DNA from: DATAEU01 sp046724395
Lineage (GTDB): Bacteria; Actinomycetota; UBA4738; HRBIN12
DNA: 24,827 bases
NCBI GenBank assembly: GCA_046724395.1
Contig: JBKOWM010000026.1
Coordinates: 1-24,827 of the forward strand
Direction: 5' to 3'
Position numbers and translations under genes: made by a program. This document shows positions 14,399 through 21,555 of this stretch, piece by piece. Position 1 is the first letter of the stretch. Each line of letters opens with the position of its first letter. The notes beneath the pieces were generated by a model that saw only the letters and a list, made by a program, of their open reading frames with translations, made no database searches and was not told where the DNA came from.

Positions 14399-15264
14399 GC
14401 GTCCTCGTCGACGACTCGACGAAGGTCGTCGTGAGCGGCATCACCGGTCGCGAGGGAACCTTTCACGCGCTGCGAAACCGGGCGTACGGCACACAGGTGG
14501 TCGCCGGCGTCACGCCGGGCAAGGCGGGGCAGGACGTGGAGGGCATCCCGGTCTTCAACACCATCGCCGACGCCGTGGAGGCGACCGGCGCGAACACGTC
14601 GCTGATCTTCGTCCCGCCACGCGTCGCCGTCGAGGCCGTCTACGAGGGGATCGACGCGAACCTCGAGGTGATCGTCTGTATCACGGAGGGCATCGCGGTA
14701 CGCGAAATGGCGCGCGTGGCGTCGTACGTTCGCCGCTCGCCGACCGCGGTGATCGGCCCGAACTGTCCCGGCGCCATCTCGCCGGGCCGGTCGAACGTCG
14801 GAATCATCCCGGGCGAGATCTGCATGCCCGGTCGCGTCGGCCTCGTGTCCCGCTCGGGCACGCTCACCTATCAGATCGTCCACGAGCTCACGCAGCGAGG
14901 GATCGGGCAGTCGACGTGCATCGGGATGGGCGGCGACCCCGTCCACGGGATCGGCTTCATCGAGGCGCTCGGGCGGTTCGAAGGCGACCCCGAGACCGAC
15001 CTGGTCGTGATGATCGGCGAGATCGGCGGCGACGACGAGGAACGCGCGGCGGCGTTCATCGCCGAGCGCGTGACCAAGCCGGTCGTCGGGTACATCGCCG
15101 GCTTCACGGCGCCGCCCGGCAAGCGGATGGGCCACGCCGGCGCGATCGTCACTGGGTCGAGCGGCACCGCGCAGGCCAAGGCCGAGGCGCTCGAGGCGTC
15201 CGGCGTGCGCGTCGGCCGTTCGCCGACGGAGGTCGCGGACCTCGTTCAGGCCGCGCTCGGATGA
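14395..15264 (+). CDS. sucD: succinate-CoA ligase subunit alpha
   Basis: A 289-residue CoA-binding alpha subunit. The CoA-binding Rossmann start is VVVSGITGREGTFHALRN (near 11-28), followed by GVTPGKAGQDVEGIPVF. GPNCPGAISP and the SRSGTLTYQIVHEL segment are typical. The phosphorylated active-site histidine is His247 in GKRMGHAGAIVTG. The ATG at 14395 overlaps the sucC stop, and the gene's stop overlaps the next ATG (15261). It is complete and unremarkable. Confidence 0.97.
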   Translation: MSVLVDDSTKVVVSGITGREGTFHALRNRAYGTQVVAGVTPGKAGQDVEGIPVFNTIADAVEATGANTSLIFVPPRVAVEAVYEGIDANLEVIVCITEGIAVREMARVASYVRRSPTAVIGPNCPGAISPGRSNVGIIPGEICMPGRVGLVSRSGTLTYQIVHELTQRGIGQSTCIGMGGDPVHGIGFIEALGRFEGDPETDLVVMIGEIGGDDEERAAAFIAERVTKPVVGYIAGFTAPPGKRMGHAGAIVTGSSGTAQAKAEALEASGVRVGRSPTEVADLVQAALG

Positions 15265-16583
15265 CGCCCGCCCCGGGGTCGCGCGTTCGCGCTCGCGCCT
15301 CGAGCTCGCCGGAACCGGACGCCCCACCGCGGCGTCGTCCATGGCGGACGGCGAGCCACGCGCTCGTCCTCGGCGTCGGCATCGGATTGTTCGTGGCGGC
15401 CGCGGGTCAGGTCATCGCGCTCACGCTGTTCCTCGCACAGGGCGCGAAGGGCTCGTACGTCCCGTACCTGCGCGTCGGCGCCCTCTACGTTGAGCTTTTT
15501 CATCACGTCGGGGTCGAGGCGCGCGCGCAGTTGGTCGGCCAGGACACCGCGTTGTCCATCGTCGTCGGGATCGGGCTGCTGCTGGTTCTCGCAGTCGCCG
15601 TCGTGCTCCTGTGGGGGTCGGGACGCCGCATCGCGACCGCGACGCAGGGCTCCGCCACGGCGACGGTGCCCGCGCTCGCGACCGGGTACGCGATCGTGCC
15701 GTTCGTGCTCGCCTTCATCGCCGACTCCGACGTTGCATCGCCCGGCGCCATCGCCGACGCTGCCTCGCTCGAGATCCGGGTGACGGCATGGTCGGCGCTG
15801 GTCGTGCCGTTCGCGATCGCCTCCGCTGCCGGCTCGATCGGTGCGCTCTCCGCGCGCCGGGAGAGGGCCTCCGGCGCGTCCGGCGATCGGCTCGTATCCG
15901 ATGTGGTCGCGGGCGGCGTGCGAGCGTTCGCGCTCGCGGTGGTCTTGTCGGCCGCCGGCGTGCTCGTCCTTGCGAGTGTGCAGCCGGCGATCCTCGATGC
16001 GTACGTCGCCGCGATCCGCGCGCCCGACAGCGCGCGGGGGCGCATCGTCGCCGGCGCTCACGCCGCGCTTCTTCTGCCGAACCAGGCGATGTGGGTGCTC
16101 GTCCCGGCCATGGGGGCATGCGACGAGATCGCCGTCGACGGCCGGCGCACGCCGTTCCTGTGTTACTGGCGCGTGCCGACGGATCTATCGGTCGCCCTCC
16201 GCGACGGCTCGACGCCCCTGAGCGTCTCGCCCGCGTTCCGACCGCCGCCGCGCGGCTACTTGGCTTTCCTGCTCGTGCCGATCGCGGCCACGGTCGCCGG
16301 CGGCGTCCGCGGCGCCAGAGGAACGGGTTCGATGCGAACCGCGGCGCTCGCCGGCGCGGCGTCCGGCCTCGTGTTCGCGGGTCTGCTCGCGGCGGGGATC
16401 GGCTTGGCAAGGATCGAGCTGCAAGCGACGGGCTCGCTCCTCGGCGCGTCGGCGGTCACGGTCGAGATGGGTCCGGAGGTTGTACGCGGAACGCTGTTGG
16501 CCATCGCTTGGGGTCTCGCGGGTGCATCCCTCGGTGGGGCGGTGTCGCGTTACATCGCCCGGAGGGGCGCGATCGGGGAATAG
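15261..16583 (+). CDS. polytopic membrane protein, PerM/DUF6350-like
   Basis: A 440-residue Ala/Val/Leu-rich integral membrane protein with about nine hydrophobic segments (starting near 35, 97, 134, 173, 213, 260, 333, 355 and 408). It has a basic, disordered N-terminus of some 30 residues. No enzymatic motif. Topology, size and its position directly after sucD, with purN-purH further along, match the actinobacterial DUF6350/PerM family (mycobacterial PerM is linked to cell division and persistence). Sequence identity was not tested, so the name rests on context and topology. ATGA overlap with sucD indicates it is the last gene of that operon; it converges with the 4-TM gene 13 bases downstream. 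Confidence 0.72.
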   Translation: MTPAPGSRVRARASSSPEPDAPPRRRPWRTASHALVLGVGIGLFVAAAGQVIALTLFLAQGAKGSYVPYLRVGALYVELFHHVGVEARAQLVGQDTALSIVVGIGLLLVLAVAVVLLWGSGRRIATATQGSATATVPALATGYAIVPFVLAFIADSDVASPGAIADAASLEIRVTAWSALVVPFAIASAAGSIGALSARRERASGASGDRLVSDVVAGGVRAFALAVVLSAAGVLVLASVQPAILDAYVAAIRAPDSARGRIVAGAHAALLLPNQAMWVLVPAMGACDEIAVDGRRTPFLCYWRVPTDLSVALRDGSTPLSVSPAFRPPPRGYLAFLLVPIAATVAGGVRGARGTGSMRTAALAGAASGLVFAGLLAAGIGLARIELQATGSLLGASAVTVEMGPEVVRGTLLAIAWGLAGASLGGAVSRYIARRGAIGE

Positions 16584-16596
16584 CGGAAGCTTGGCG

Positions 16597-17049
16597 TCAG
16601 CTCGTGTAGTTCCCCTGACCGTCGGCGGGCGGCGACATCCGAGCTGTCTCGGGCTCGCTGTACATGATGTACGCGCCGTACGCCCACGCGAGCGTGACGA
16701 GGATCGCGACCACGGCGCCCCATGAGATGCCGTAACCGGATGGCCGGGAGAAGACTCCGATCAACGTGAAGAGGACCGCGAGCCCGGCGATCCCGAGGTG
16801 CAGCAGTCCGGGTCTGACGGGGAGGTCGATCTTCATCCCCATCATGCTGCGGAGAACGATCTCGACGATCGCGATCACCGCGAGGAGCCACGCGAGGATA
16901 ACGGAGCTGCGGAAGCCGCCGAGGCTTCCGAGGTCGGACTTGTACCACACGGGGAGGAGTGTCCAGATCACGAACAAGCCCGCCCCGCCGAGGACGATCT
17001 TCTCGCCGGTCGAGACCTTGGACATGTCGATGCCCGAACCCTCTGCCAT
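16597..17049 (-). CDS. four-helix membrane protein, unknown function
   Basis: A 150-residue protein with four hydrophobic helices (about 19-36, 48-67, 82-102 and 107-129). The N-terminus is short and polar with SKVSTGEKI, and the tail is polar (EPETARMSPPADGQGNY). The pattern GEKIVLGGAGLFVIWTLLPVWY at the first helix is typical of small actinobacterial envelope proteins, but no function is known to me. ATG at 17049 has an excellent SD (AAAGGAG, 6 bases away) and a near-consensus promoter upstream. This is the clearest leadered, SD-driven gene in the window. Confidence 0.75.
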   Translation of the reverse strand: MAEGSGIDMSKVSTGEKIVLGGAGLFVIWTLLPVWYKSDLGSLGGFRSSVILAWLLAVIAIVEIVLRSMMGMKIDLPVRPGLLHLGIAGLAVLFTLIGVFSRPSGYGISWGAVVAILVTLAWAYGAYIMYSEPETARMSPPADGQGNYTS

Positions 17050-17090
17050 CGCGAGCTCCTTTCGGGAGCGTCGGTGGCGACGCCCCGCGT

Positions 17091-17119
17091 ATTGAATGCC
17101 CGGGGGTCAGCCGAGTCAA
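17091..17119 (-). promoter_or_regulatory. sigma-70-type promoter TTGACT-17-TTCAAT
   Basis: On the minus strand TTGACT (17119-17114) and TTCAAT (17096-17091) have an exact 17-base spacer. The predicted start leaves a leader of about 35 bases containing AAAGGAG before the ATG at 17049. Confidence 0.6.
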
Positions 17120-17206
17120 CGAACTGCGATGCCGTTCGTAGTTTGATCCCAGGCGCGGACGTCGCGTGTCCCGCTCAAGCGTGACCCCCGTTCGGCCGAT
17201 AGAACG

Positions 17207-17536
17207 ATGATGATCATCGAACACGATCTGACCGACGGCGTCGGTCGCTTACGGCTGCTCGGCGATCTGTGGTCCCCGCGCGACGTGAACGAGCTCGTTG
17301 CGATCGTCGAAGAGTACGTCGGCAACATGCTCTGTTCGGCGGTGGACCTTGACCTGTCGCTCGTCTTCAAGATCAGCCCCGTTGCCACGGGTGCGCTCAC
17401 GGCCCTCACGTCGATGGCGGCGAATCACTCGCACGAATTGACGTTCTCCGGCGCGCACGGGAGAGTCCGGACCGCTCTGCAGCGCGCCGGCGTGCTGGCT
17501 CGGCCTGAGGCTCGGTCGGCTAGCTGCCGGCCGTGA
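17207..17536 (+). CDS. STAS-like (anti-sigma factor antagonist-type) small protein
   Basis: A 109-residue alpha/beta protein. The segment VDLDLSLVFKISPVATGALTAL (about 45-66) aligns by eye with the STAS core (DLsgvxxiDSsglgaLl), and SHELTFSGAHGRVRTALQRAGVL (about 75-97) matches the last strand-helix. A Ser remains at the phosphorylatable position but the preceding Asp is replaced, so switch function is uncertain. STAS proteins bind kinase/anti-sigma partners; none is adjacent, although a receptor Ser/Thr kinase is nearby. ATG 17207 or 17210 may be used. Its 3' end overlaps the convergent secreted-protein gene by 17 bases. Confidence 0.6.
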   Translation: MMIIEHDLTDGVGRLRLLGDLWSPRDVNELVAIVEEYVGNMLCSAVDLDLSLVFKISPVATGALTALTSMAANHSHELTFSGAHGRVRTALQRAGVLARPEARSASCRP

Positions 17537-17984
17537 CGGAGCCGTCGTCGGGCTCATCGTCTGAAGCGCCCGGTGTTCCGTCGTCCGACTTGCCGCCCGC
17601 GTGTGCCTTCCCGGCGGCCATGTTCTCGAGCGCGTGCTCCGGCGGCCCGCCGTGGCCGACGGCGACCATCGGCTTGCCACAGTCGCTCCACGCGGCCTCC
17701 CGGATCTGGTCCGGCGTGCCCTCCGCAGCGACCGCGCTCACGTAATCGCCGTGCGTCCAGTTGCCCGGCAGGGACGAGACGCCGGTCAGATCGCAGCTGC
17801 CCCCTTTGTGGAAGCGGTCGATCGGGCCGCCGTGGACGCCCCCGTCCTTTTCGGCGGTGTCGCCGACCTCATGGCCGGGAGCGCCGTCCGACGGGGATCC
17901 GCCGGCGGCGAACACGGTCGCCGTCGCGATGCCCGACACGCCGAGGACGAATGTGAACACGAACGCCAGCAATCCCCGCCTCAC
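17520..17984 (-). CDS. secreted protein with a conserved-looking Cys-pair domain
   Basis: A 154-residue protein starting at GTG 17984, chosen because GGAGGCTCAG lies just upstream. The residues VRRGLLAFVFTFVLGVSGIA plus following TATVFAAGG form a signal peptide (n-region RR, hydrophobic core, AAG cleavage zone). The mature part is Gly/Asp/His-rich at both ends. A compact centre from GGSCDLTGVSSLPGNWTHGD to AWSDCGKPM has two cysteines about 40 residues apart, likely a disulfide, with THGDYVSAVAAEG between. The tail is acidic and low-complexity. No family is assigned. A longer start at 18062 is possible but lacks an SD. It lies 108 bases downstream of the kinase on the same strand. Confidence 0.65.
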   Translation of the reverse strand: MRRGLLAFVFTFVLGVSGIATATVFAAGGSPSDGAPGHEVGDTAEKDGGVHGGPIDRFHKGGSCDLTGVSSLPGNWTHGDYVSAVAAEGTPDQIREAAWSDCGKPMVAVGHGGPPEHALENMAAGKAHAGGKSDDGTPGASDDEPDDGSVTAGS

Positions 17985-18092
17985 CTGAGCCTCCTCGTAC
18001 GCTTCCGTGCTCAGGGTGCGGTCGACGCGAGAGCGCGTCAATCGTCCGATCGGCCATGACACGGGACGGACGGCGTAGGCGTCGACGCCCGG

Positions 18093-19529
18093 TCAGTCCG
18101 CCTCGGCCTCGAGGGCCGCGGCGAGCTCCACCAGCGCTGAGTCGATCGTCGAGGCGCGCGAGGATGTGATCTCTCCCTTTTCGATCGCCTCGCTCAACTT
18201 GCTCTGGATCTCGTCGACCTTCTCGAGGGCCTTGTCCACGTCCTCCTCCTTGTCCATCTCGCGGAGGACTTCGTCGATGCCGTGACGAATGTCGTTGCCG
18301 AAGTGGTCGGTGATCTCTCCCGTCTCCATCCCGGCGTCGACAGCAGCCAGCAGGGCGCTGGCGGCGGCCTCGGGCGTTGCGTGCCCGATCGTCGGCGAAG
18401 CGGTCTCGAGGGGCGAAGCCTGCGTCGCCGCCGGCGACGCGCTGGGATGTTGCGATCGAGCGGAAGCGGTCGTTCGGCCGGCGTGGCTGTCGGCCGTGAG
18501 AAGCGCGATGAGGACGATCACGGCGACGACACCCGCGACCGCGCCGATGACGGCCGGCCAAGCCTTCGCCCCTTCGCTCCCGCGCTCGGCCGTCGGCGGT
18601 CGAGCGGGCGGCGCAGGCGGGAATCGCACTGCTTCACCCGGCGGCACCGTTTGAACTGCGGGCGTCTCCACCGTCTCCGCCGCCCCGATCTGCGTCGACT
18701 CGAGGATCGAGGTCTTCGTCGTCTCGGCGGCCGCCGTCTGCGCGATGCTCGCCAGTGCCCGCCTCACGTCGTCTCCGGTCTGCGGGCGGTCGGCGGGATC
18801 CTTCTCGAGCATCGCCGAGACGAGGTCGTCCAGCGCTGGCGGAACGGCCGGGTCGACGGAGCGAAGGCGAGGCGCCGGCGTCTGTGTGTGCGCGTAGGAG
18901 AGCGCCACCGGGGTCCCGTCGAACGGCGTCCGACCGGCGAGCATCTCGAACAGCACGCAGCCCAACGAGTAGACGTCCGACCGACCGTCGAGGGGCTCGC
19001 CGCGTGCCTGTTCCGGCGACATGTACCGCGCCGTCCCGAGCGCGTTCATCGTCAGCGTGAGCGCCTCGGCAGAAAGGAGCCGCGCGATACCGACGTCCAC
19101 GAGCTTCACTCCGCCGCCGGAGGGGAGAAGCACGTTCGATGGCTTCACGTCACGGTGGACGATGTCGTGAGCGTGGGCGAATGCGAGCGCTGAGGCCAGG
19201 GCGCCGGCGATCTCGCTTGCGCGCTCGATTCCGACTCGACCGCCTTCGTCGAGCACCTGGCGCAGCGTCGGTCCCTCGATCAGCTCCATCACGATGAAGC
19301 GCTCCTGAGCGTCCACACCGGTGTCGAAGACGACGACGATGTTCGGATGGTGCAGCCGAGCCAGGATCTGGGCCTCCCGCTCGAATCGCGCGACCGAGCG
19401 CGGATCGCCGTTGTCGCGGAGGAGTTTGATGGCGACCGGCCGTCGCAGACGCATGTCCTGCCCGCGGCGCACCTCGGACATCAGGCTGCGCCCCAGCACG
19501 TCGCCGAGGCGGTACCGGTCCGCGATCAC
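18093..19529 (-). CDS. receptor-type serine/threonine protein kinase (PknB-like) with degenerate glycine loop and DVG motif
   Basis: A 478-residue protein: kinase domain (~6-262), Pro/Thr linker, one transmembrane helix (~324-345), extracellular tail (346-478). Lys35 (VAIKLL), alpha-C Glu52, HRDVKPSN (Asp127 and Asn132) and SPEQA (171-175) are intact. The glycine-rich loop reads LGRSLMSEV instead of LGxGGMxxV, and the metal-binding DFG is DVG (145-147). The extracellular tail lacks PASTA repeats and contains two GEIT-centred helical segments (402-424 and 451-472). The start at GTG 19529 has an SD (AAAGGA) 21 bases away; an in-frame ATC at 19544 is better spaced. Activity is likely but not certain. 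Confidence 0.85.
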   Translation of the reverse strand: MIADRYRLGDVLGRSLMSEVRRGQDMRLRRPVAIKLLRDNGDPRSVARFEREAQILARLHHPNIVVVFDTGVDAQERFIVMELIEGPTLRQVLDEGGRVGIERASEIAGALASALAFAHAHDIVHRDVKPSNVLLPSGGGVKLVDVGIARLLSAEALTLTMNALGTARYMSPEQARGEPLDGRSDVYSLGCVLFEMLAGRTPFDGTPVALSYAHTQTPAPRLRSVDPAVPPALDDLVSAMLEKDPADRPQTGDDVRRALASIAQTAAAETTKTSILESTQIGAAETVETPAVQTVPPGEAVRFPPAPPARPPTAERGSEGAKAWPAVIGAVAGVVAVIVLIALLTADSHAGRTTASARSQHPSASPAATQASPLETASPTIGHATPEAAASALLAAVDAGMETGEITDHFGNDIRHGIDEVLREMDKEEDVDKALEKVDEIQSKLSEAIEKGEITSSRASTIDSALVELAAALEAEAD

Positions 19530-19555
19530 GGTGTGCGTGTCGATGACGGGTCCTT

Positions 19556-19575
19556 TCTATTCGGGTCTATTCGGG
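19556..19575. repeat. tandem 10-bp repeat (TCTATTCGGG x2) upstream of kinase gene
   Basis: TCTATTCGGG occurs twice head-to-tail without mismatch, 26 bases upstream of the kinase GTG. On the coding strand it reads CCCGAATAGA twice and runs into the AAAGGA SD. It may be a helical-turn-spaced operator or a chance duplication. The rest of the divergent intergenic region (19576-19725) holds a short CCGAT/ATCGG inverted repeat and a possible -10 TTCAAT at 19670-19675 (plus strand). Confidence 0.45.
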
Positions 19576-19725
19576 AAGCGCAAAGCGCAGTCGCCGGCGG
19601 TCTCCCGACCTCCGCTCGGGCGGCGGGCCCGTCGCGCCTCCGAGTAAAGGTCCGCGCGTCGGCCCCCGATTCAATATCGGTGCCAACCGCGGCTTCGCTA
19701 AACGCGAGCAAAGGGGGAAAAACGG

Positions 19726-20289
19726 ATGCTTGAAGTCGAGAGGGCCGATGCGTTGGTCAACGCCGCGTCCCGCCGCGTGGATGGTCTCGACCGCTTCTCT
19801 CGGTCGGCGCCCATCGGAAGGGCGGAGCTCGCCACGGTCGTGCTGCAAGGGCTTGCCGAGCTCGGCGCTCATGCTGACTGGACCGTCATGCCCGGCGTCA
19901 CCGACTCGATCCTTCATCTGCTGAACGAGGAGGAGCGAAAGCGGTACGAGGAGTTCCAAGAGTCCGTCAAGCGCGCGGCCGACAAGGCCGCATCTGCGGA
20001 CGGCAGACTGTCCGGCAACGGGGCGAGCCCCGGCGCTGCCGAGATCCAGATCGAGCCGGCGCCCCGGACCGATTCCGGCACGGCGGCGGTCGAAGAGGTC
20101 GTCGCGGACGAGGACCTGGCGCGACGCGCCGCCGAGGCGATCGTGTATCAGCTGTACTTCGAGATCGTCGAGCCGGCCGCGATCCTCGTCGAGCGCTCCG
20201 TCGCGGCCAGGGAGCGGCTGTGGCCCCTCGTGTGGGCGGTTGCGGCATTCATCCCGCCGCCCGACGTGTCCCTGCGGCACGCGGATTGA
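19726..20289 (+). CDS. hypothetical protein with mixed helical and disordered regions
   Basis: A 187-residue soluble protein of unknown function. The N-terminal third is alpha/beta-like (DALVNAASRRVDGLDRFSR, then AELATVVLQGLAELGAH). A charged helix follows (LNEEERKRYEEFQESVKRAADK, about 65-86), then a Ser/Gly/Pro-rich linker and a C-terminal helix with LARRAAEAIVYQLYFEIVEPAAIL. ATG 19726 has a strong SD (AAAGGGGG, about 7 bases). No cysteines or signal peptide are seen. It is divergent from the kinase gene and convergent with the zinc-finger membrane gene. Coding likelihood is high from the SD and composition; no domain is recognised. Confidence 0.65.
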   Translation: MLEVERADALVNAASRRVDGLDRFSRSAPIGRAELATVVLQGLAELGAHADWTVMPGVTDSILHLLNEEERKRYEEFQESVKRAADKAASADGRLSGNGASPGAAEIQIEPAPRTDSGTAAVEEVVADEDLARRAAEAIVYQLYFEIVEPAAILVERSVAARERLWPLVWAVAAFIPPPDVSLRHAD

Positions 20290-20307
20290 TATCCAGGCTC
20301 CGCCCGG

Positions 20308-20895
20308 TCAGGGAACCACGCGGGTGTCCTCGTTCAGGCACCGAACCGCCGATCCGGCGGCGAAGGCGCCCGCCGCGGCGGCGACCCATGGGACGACCGA
20401 CGGCCGAGACGGGAACGGCGGACGGAACCACGCAAGAACCGAGCCGAGGACGATGAGGATTCCGAGCGCGACGAGGGCGACGTCCCACGATCGGTCGGCA
20501 AGGACGAGACGGCGTGCCCGGAGGCCGGCCGCGGCGAGCCCGGCGACGGCGGCGACGGCCGCGAGCAGCGCCCACCCCGGCGACAGACTCCACGCCCCGA
20601 ACGCGCTCGCCCCCTCGCCGAACGTCGTCCACGGCAGCACCGTCGCGACGGCGGCCACGGTGAACCCGCCGACGACGAGGATCGGCGCTCGGCGGGGAGG
20701 CGCCTCGGGTTCCGCGGCGGGCTCGTCGCCGAGAACAAGGGAAAGGCACTCCGCGCCATAGGCGATGCCTCGGACGGGGACCGCGCACCACAGACAGAGG
20801 GGCCGGCCGCATCCCTCGCACAGGGCGACCGCCTGCGTGCCGGGGTGCATCGAGCAGCGCTCCGATGTCACATCCGTGCGCTCGTCGATGGCCAC
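20308..20895 (-). CDS. B-box-like zinc-binding domain plus four-helix membrane protein
   Basis: A 195-residue protein. The N-terminus has Cys14, His17, Cys26, Cys29, Cys34, Cys37 and Cys50 (CSMHPGTQAVALCEGCGRPL and on), a B-box-type zinc finger pattern often found at the N-terminus of bacterial membrane proteins. A Pro/Glu linker then leads to about four hydrophobic helices (starting near 70, 98, 131 and 163). The start is uncertain between GTG 20898 and GTG 20895; the latter is chosen because -10-like TACGCT ends 6 bases upstream. Cytosolic zinc domain and membrane part suggest a scaffold or interaction role (inference). Confidence 0.75.
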   Translation of the reverse strand: MAIDERTDVTSERCSMHPGTQAVALCEGCGRPLCLWCAVPVRGIAYGAECLSLVLGDEPAAEPEAPPRRAPILVVGGFTVAAVATVLPWTTFGEGASAFGAWSLSPGWALLAAVAAVAGLAAAGLRARRLVLADRSWDVALVALGILIVLGSVLAWFRPPFPSRPSVVPWVAAAAGAFAAGSAVRCLNEDTRVVP

Positions 20896-20901
20896 CACAG
20901 A

Positions 20902-20907
20902 AGCGTA
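20902..20907 (-). promoter_or_regulatory. -10 element TACGCT for leaderless zinc-finger membrane gene
   Basis: TACGCT on the minus strand ends 6 bases before GTG 20895. It is identical to the hexamer before the epimerase gene. It stands 30 bases from the oppositely oriented purN -10. Confidence 0.5.
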
Positions 20908-20937
20908 GCGCCGGTCGGTCGGGTCACACGTCTTTGA

Positions 20938-20943
20938 TAGCGT
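20938..20943 (+). promoter_or_regulatory. -10 element TAGCGT for leaderless purN
   Basis: TAGCGT fits TANNNT and ends 6 bases before the purN GTG at 20950. There is no Shine-Dalgarno. The -35 region would overlap that of the divergent gene. Confidence 0.45.
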
Positions 20944-20949
20944 GCGTCG

Positions 20950-21555
20950 GTGGACGCTCGCGTCGCCGTCCTCGCATCCGGCGCCGGCACGAACCTGCAG
21001 GCTCTTCTCGACGACCCGGTGACCCGCCCGTGGATCTCGCTGGTGCTGTCCGACCGCGCCGAGGCCTATGCGCTCGAGCGCGCTCGAACCGCGGGCGTAG
21101 CGACGATCATCCTTCGAGCGGTGTCCGACGAGCCGAAGGCATTCGACGACGCGCTCGCGAACCTCCTGCGGGAACGAGATATCGGGTTCGTCGCTCTCGC
21201 CGGGTTCATGCGGATCGTCGGGCCGGCGTTCGTTCGAGCGTTCGAGGGGCGGGTTCTCAATGTCCATCCCGCGCTGCTGCCCTCGTTCGCCGGGCCGCAC
21301 GCGGTCGCGGACGCCCTCGCGTACGCGGTGAAGATCACCGGCGTCACCGTCCATCTCGTCGACGAGGAGGTCGACCACGGCCCGATCGTGTTCCAGGAGG
21401 CCGTCGTCGTGCGCGACGATGACACGTGGGACACGCTGGAGCCGAGGATCCACGAGGTCGAGCACCGCCTTCTGCCAGCGGCGCTGCGCGCGCTCGTGGA
21501 GGGGCGGCTGAAGGTCGAGGGTCGCCGCGTACACGTCCTGGACGGGCCGGCGTGA
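20950..21555 (+). CDS. purN: phosphoribosylglycinamide formyltransferase (GAR transformylase)
   Basis: A 201-residue enzyme transferring formyl from 10-formyl-THF to GAR, the third step of purine synthesis. The N-terminal phosphate loop is VLASGAGTNLQALL (near 7-20). The catalytic residues are Asn104 and His106 in NVHPALLPSF, and Asp138 in HLVDEEVDHGPI. Length is normal. GTG at 20950 places the ASGAGTN loop correctly and is probably the first transcribed codon. It overlaps purH by GTGA (21552-21555), so the two are translationally coupled. Confidence 0.97.
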   Translation: MDARVAVLASGAGTNLQALLDDPVTRPWISLVLSDRAEAYALERARTAGVATIILRAVSDEPKAFDDALANLLRERDIGFVALAGFMRIVGPAFVRAFEGRVLNVHPALLPSFAGPHAVADALAYAVKITGVTVHLVDEEVDHGPIVFQEAVVVRDDDTWDTLEPRIHEVEHRLLPAALRALVEGRLKVEGRRVHVLDGPA

